Assembly: GCA_937863995.1 (NCBI GenBank)
Contig: CALMIK010000062.1
Span: 1-48,838 of the forward strand
From: an uncultured Chelatococcus sp.
GTDB lineage: Bacteria; Pseudomonadota; Alphaproteobacteria; Rhizobiales; Beijerinckiaceae
DNA: 48,838 nt
Direction: 5' to 3'
Shown piece by piece: positions 46,706 to 48,838 of this stretch. The notes under the pieces are model-generated. The model saw only the letters and a program-made list of their open reading frames with translations, was not told where the DNA came from and did not search any database. Every line of letters begins with the position of its first letter. Position 1 is the stretch's first letter. Made by a program: the position numbers and the translations under genes.

Positions 46706-46921
46706 TCACTTTCCGCTTCCCTGACCTGGGGGAGGGGATCGGCGTGCGGGCTCCGTTTCGCTGTCGGTGCGGCCGCTTTTGGCGATGCCGACCAGCGCGC
46801 CCTCGCGTGACGGGTGCGGGCCGATAACCGGCGTGCCGATCTCGTCGACGCCCCACCAGCCGGGCGCAACGCCGAAGCGCTGGGCCTCTTCCTCATCCAG
46901 TTGTCGCGGTTCGAGTGTCAT
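46706..46921 (-). CDS. Small hypothetical protein
   Basis: Product of 71 aa from ATG 46921, with a GGGGGAG ribosome site about ten bases before. It starts MTLEPRQLDEEEAQRFGVAPGWWGVDEIGTPVIGPH and ends in a polar, probably disordered tail. Not assigned to a family. It follows the HHE/repeat protein gene by 83 bp on the same strand and is probably co-transcribed. Confidence 0.6.
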   Translation of the reverse strand: MTLEPRQLDEEEAQRFGVAPGWWGVDEIGTPVIGPHPSREGALVGIAKSGRTDSETEPARRSPPPGQGSGK

Positions 46922-47004
46922 TTTTCTGCTTCTCCCCCTTTCATATGGGCCGGGCTGGCGCTGCCTTTCGGCCGCGCCAGCCCGATCGCTTAACCGCAGG
47001 TTAC

Positions 47005-48363
47005 TCAGTAGTCGTCGCGGTTGCGCCAGCCCCGGCGCGCGGCCTCGGCGTGGCCTTCCGCGTCGCCGAACCATCCGCCGTGGCCCCGGTCGCGGCTGTA
47101 GCCCTCGCTGGAGCGGCTGCTGCCGTAGCGGCGGTCATCGTCGTCGCGCGAGCGGATCGCGGAGCGGGTGCGGCGGTCGTCGTCATAGTCGCGGTCGGAG
47201 GAACGGCGGTCGTCCCAGCCGCGGCGCGCGGCCTCGGCGTGGCCTTCCGCGTCGCCGAACCATCCGCCTTGGCCCCGGTCGCGGCTGTAGCCCTCGTCCG
47301 AGCGGCTGCTGCCGTAGCGGCGGTCGTCGTCGTCGCGCGAGCGGCTTGCGGAACGGCCGCGACGGTCGTCGTCATAGTCGCGGTCGGAGGAACGGCGGTC
47401 GTCCCAGCCCCGGCGCGCGGCCTCGGCATGGCCTTCCGCGTCGCCGAACCATCCGCCCTGTCCGCGATCACGGCTGTAGCCCTCGTCGGAGCGGCTGCTG
47501 GCGTAGCGGCGATCGTCGTCGTCGCGCGAGCGGCTCGCGGAGCGGCCACGGCGATCGTCGTCATAATCGCGGTCGCGGCTCGACGTAAATCGGCCGTCGC
47601 TGCCGCGGCGGCTGTCGTCGTCGTAACGGCCATAGCCCCGGCCGCCGCGATCGTCCTCGTCCCTGCGGCGGGACTGGCTGCCATAACGGCGGTCGTCGTC
47701 GCTGACGAAGCGTCCTTGAGAGTCACGTTCACGATGGGTCACGGTAGCCTCCTTGTCGTAGGTGTGGTGAGTGAAATCGTTGAAAGACAGGTGGTTGAGA
47801 ACCGGATCGGGCGCGCCGTCCGCTTCGAGTTCTTTCTTTCGTCGGGTCAGCTTTTCCCCGATATCGGGAAGCTTGAAGGACTCGATGCGGGCGAAGAGGC
47901 CCGTTCCGGGCTTTTCCTCCGCCTCCACGAGTTGCCGGATGAACCCATCCAGCACCCGCAGCCGCGCGCCGTCTTCGGCGCTATCGGAGCGGTCGGCATA
48001 CAGATTGACAAGCAACAGCTTGACGAGATCGCGCTTTACTTCTCCTTCGAGAAGTTCGGGGCTTTCCGTGTTGCGCTTCTCGAACTCGGGCAGAAGGATT
48101 TCCTCCTCCAGCACCGAGTGTTGAAGCCAACGGGTCTTGAGCTGTTGAATGTTATCTTTCTGTCGTTCGGGAAGTTTTTTCTTGATCGTATCGAGCAGAT
48201 CGATCACCTCCCGATGGCTCTGGCGCAGTGGAGAAAGTCCATCCTGATCGGATGACTGACCGGAAGCGGCTTTTTGTTCCGATGCACCTTCTTCGGGCTT
48301 GTTTCCTGTCTGGTTGCCATTGTCCTTTTCAGAATTTTCTGATTCAGGCGTTTGTCTTGGCAT
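47005..48363 (-). CDS. Hemerythrin-like (HHE) protein with C-terminal Asp/Arg-rich repeats
   Basis: Product of 452 aa from ATG 48363, preceded by CGGAGG. Residues 1-42 are polar linker; about 45-190 form a helical HHE-type domain (LRQSHREVIDLLDTI with His50, and RWLQHSVLEEEILLPEFEKRN with His82 and Glu86-88) that could bind a diiron or other metal centre. Residues 195-263 are disordered, and 264-452 are three 63-residue repeats of DRDYDDDRR, SRSRDDDDRRY and GGWFGDAEGHAEAARRGW elements. The Asp/Arg mixture suggests a phase-separating or nucleic-acid-associated tail. An imperfect EcfG-type promoter lies upstream. Function unknown. Confidence 0.8.
   Translation of the reverse strand: MPRQTPESENSEKDNGNQTGNKPEEGASEQKAASGQSSDQDGLSPLRQSHREVIDLLDTIKKKLPERQKDNIQQLKTRWLQHSVLEEEILLPEFEKRNTESPELLEGEVKRDLVKLLLVNLYADRSDSAEDGARLRVLDGFIRQLVEAEEKPGTGLFARIESFKLPDIGEKLTRRKKELEADGAPDPVLNHLSFNDFTHHTYDKEATVTHRERDSQGRFVSDDDRRYGSQSRRRDEDDRGGRGYGRYDDDSRRGSDGRFTSSRDRDYDDDRRGRSASRSRDDDDRRYASSRSDEGYSRDRGQGGWFGDAEGHAEAARRGWDDRRSSDRDYDDDRRGRSASRSRDDDDRRYGSSRSDEGYSRDRGQGGWFGDAEGHAEAARRGWDDRRSSDRDYDDDRRTRSAIRSRDDDDRRYGSSRSSEGYSRDRGHGGWFGDAEGHAEAARRGWRNRDDY
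47008..47574 (-). repeat. Three tandem 189-bp repeats in the HHE protein gene
   Basis: Copies occupy 47008-47196, 47197-47385 and 47386-47574, each coding 63 aa. The two inner copies differ at one residue; the terminal copy is more divergent and ends RNRDDY. Identity is high at DNA level, pointing to recent expansion. Confidence 0.93.
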
Positions 48364-48776
48364 GTAGTGCCTCCGACTGTGAAAGTGTTGGCAAACTGGC
48401 TGTGCTTTCAGGATTTGGCGCGGGGACCGCATGATTCCGGAACCGGAGGCGATCGCCCGTGCCGGGATCAAACATTCCTCTGAAAGTTTTTGTTCCGAAA
48501 AAAATCGATTAATACTAATTGCAAAGGCATAGATTGAGTAAAATGCTAAGTTTTAGTTATGTGAAACTAATAATTTTATTAATATAAATCAATAAACAAT
48601 AAGCGAAAACGTGGCATTTGGTTTTGTATTTATCAAAATTTTATGTGGTATTATCATTTTTTGCTTATGAATTTTTATAGTGAAGTATAAGCTTCGTTTT
48701 CATTCTGGAACAAAATCGCGGCTGACGGTCTTTCTATGCAGGCGCTGCATCATTGCGCCAGGGAAGGAGAGACAGC
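48364..48776. other. AT-rich intergenic region
   Basis: These 413 bases hold the promoter for the HHE-repeat gene and for the secreted protein that begins at 48777. Between 48481 and 48710 base composition falls sharply towards A and T, unlike anything else in the window apart from 4.1-5.2 kb. No gene or RNA is recognisable there. Confidence 0.6.
48471..48496 (-). promoter_or_regulatory. EcfG-like promoter for the HHE-repeat gene
   Basis: On the minus strand GGAAC (48496 to 48492), a 17-base spacer and TGTT (48474 to 48471), one mismatch from CGTT. It lies about 108 bases before the start codon. Confidence 0.5.
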
Positions 48777-48838
48777 ATGAAGACAACGCTTTTGACCGTT
48801 GCGGCTCTTTCATTGGCTTCGACGTTCGCACTGGCGCA
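48777..48838 (+). CDS. Secreted protein, N-terminus only
   Basis: ATG 48777 follows an AAGGAGA ribosome site and opens the frame MKTTLLTVAALSLASTFALA, a typical signal peptide. The window ends there, so nothing can be said about the mature protein. GGAAC at 48707-48711 lacks a matching -10. Confidence 0.75.
   Translation, partial: MKTTLLTVAALSLASTFALA

Noticed and set aside
47008..47574. Possible CRISPR-like array
   Set aside because: The repeats are 189 bp without spacers and lie inside a coding frame.
48707..48711. GGAAC before the secreted-protein start as an EcfG promoter
   Set aside because: No CGTT-like -10 occurs at 16-17 bases downstream.

Overview
The window is high-GC chromosomal DNA from an alphaproteobacterium, most likely a member of the Hyphomicrobiales (Rhizobiales). 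The evidence is a PutA without a DNA-binding domain next to a divergent Lrp-type PutR, several promoters of the alphaproteobacterial general-stress sigma factor EcfG, a fused indolepyruvate:ferredoxin oxidoreductase, and dense ATGA-overlapped transport operons. I see no rRNA, tRNA, phage, IS element or CRISPR array.

Layout. (1) 1-4129: the tail of a VOC gene, then SDR, thiolase, a YggS-type PLP-binding protein and a DapA-family lyase, tightly packed on +. (2) 4130-9174: an AT-richer leader with a large palindrome, a TetR regulator, a ribose-type ABC importer (binding protein, permease, ATPase) and a Gfo/Idh/MocA dehydrogenase. (3) 9196-16460: proline-type metabolism: a GlxA/AraC regulator, a decayed polyamine-type ABC permease, a proline racemase-superfamily enzyme whose second catalytic Cys is Gly, then putA and its divergent activator. 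(4) 16518-21327: a first branched-chain-type (Liv) ABC importer. (5) 21823-22689: an alpha/beta hydrolase. (6) 22749-32433: a ten-gene minus-strand block, livK-livH-livM-livG-livF, Asp/Glu racemase-family protein, SDR, ACAD10/11-type acyl-CoA dehydrogenase, APH-type kinase, thiolase. (7) 32666-38138: fused iorAB, queH, and an FCD-type GntR regulator. (8) 38299-43820: ridA, a DadA-like FAD enzyme, a GlcF-like Fe-S protein, then a divergent MocR regulator/EamA exporter pair. (9) 43834-48838: small stress-type genes, several behind EcfG-type promoters, ending in an AT-rich gap and the start of a secreted protein.

The most interesting system is the 22.7-41.3 kb region. Taken together its genes describe a plausible complete route: Liv-type uptake of an amino acid or 2-oxo acid, oxidative deamination by a DadA-like flavoenzyme passing electrons to a GlcF-like Fe-S protein, imine hydrolysis by RidA, CoA-acylation by IorAB, then an ACAD/APH-kinase pair of the kind that converts 4-hydroxyacyl-CoA to 3-hydroxyacyl-CoA, then SDR and thiolase. 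No acyl-CoA ligase is present, which fits IorAB supplying the CoA ester. Three promoter regions (livK, iorAB, gntR/ridA) share short GntR-like sequence elements, so the whole set may be one regulon. Substrate and regulon are inferences from sequence and gene order.
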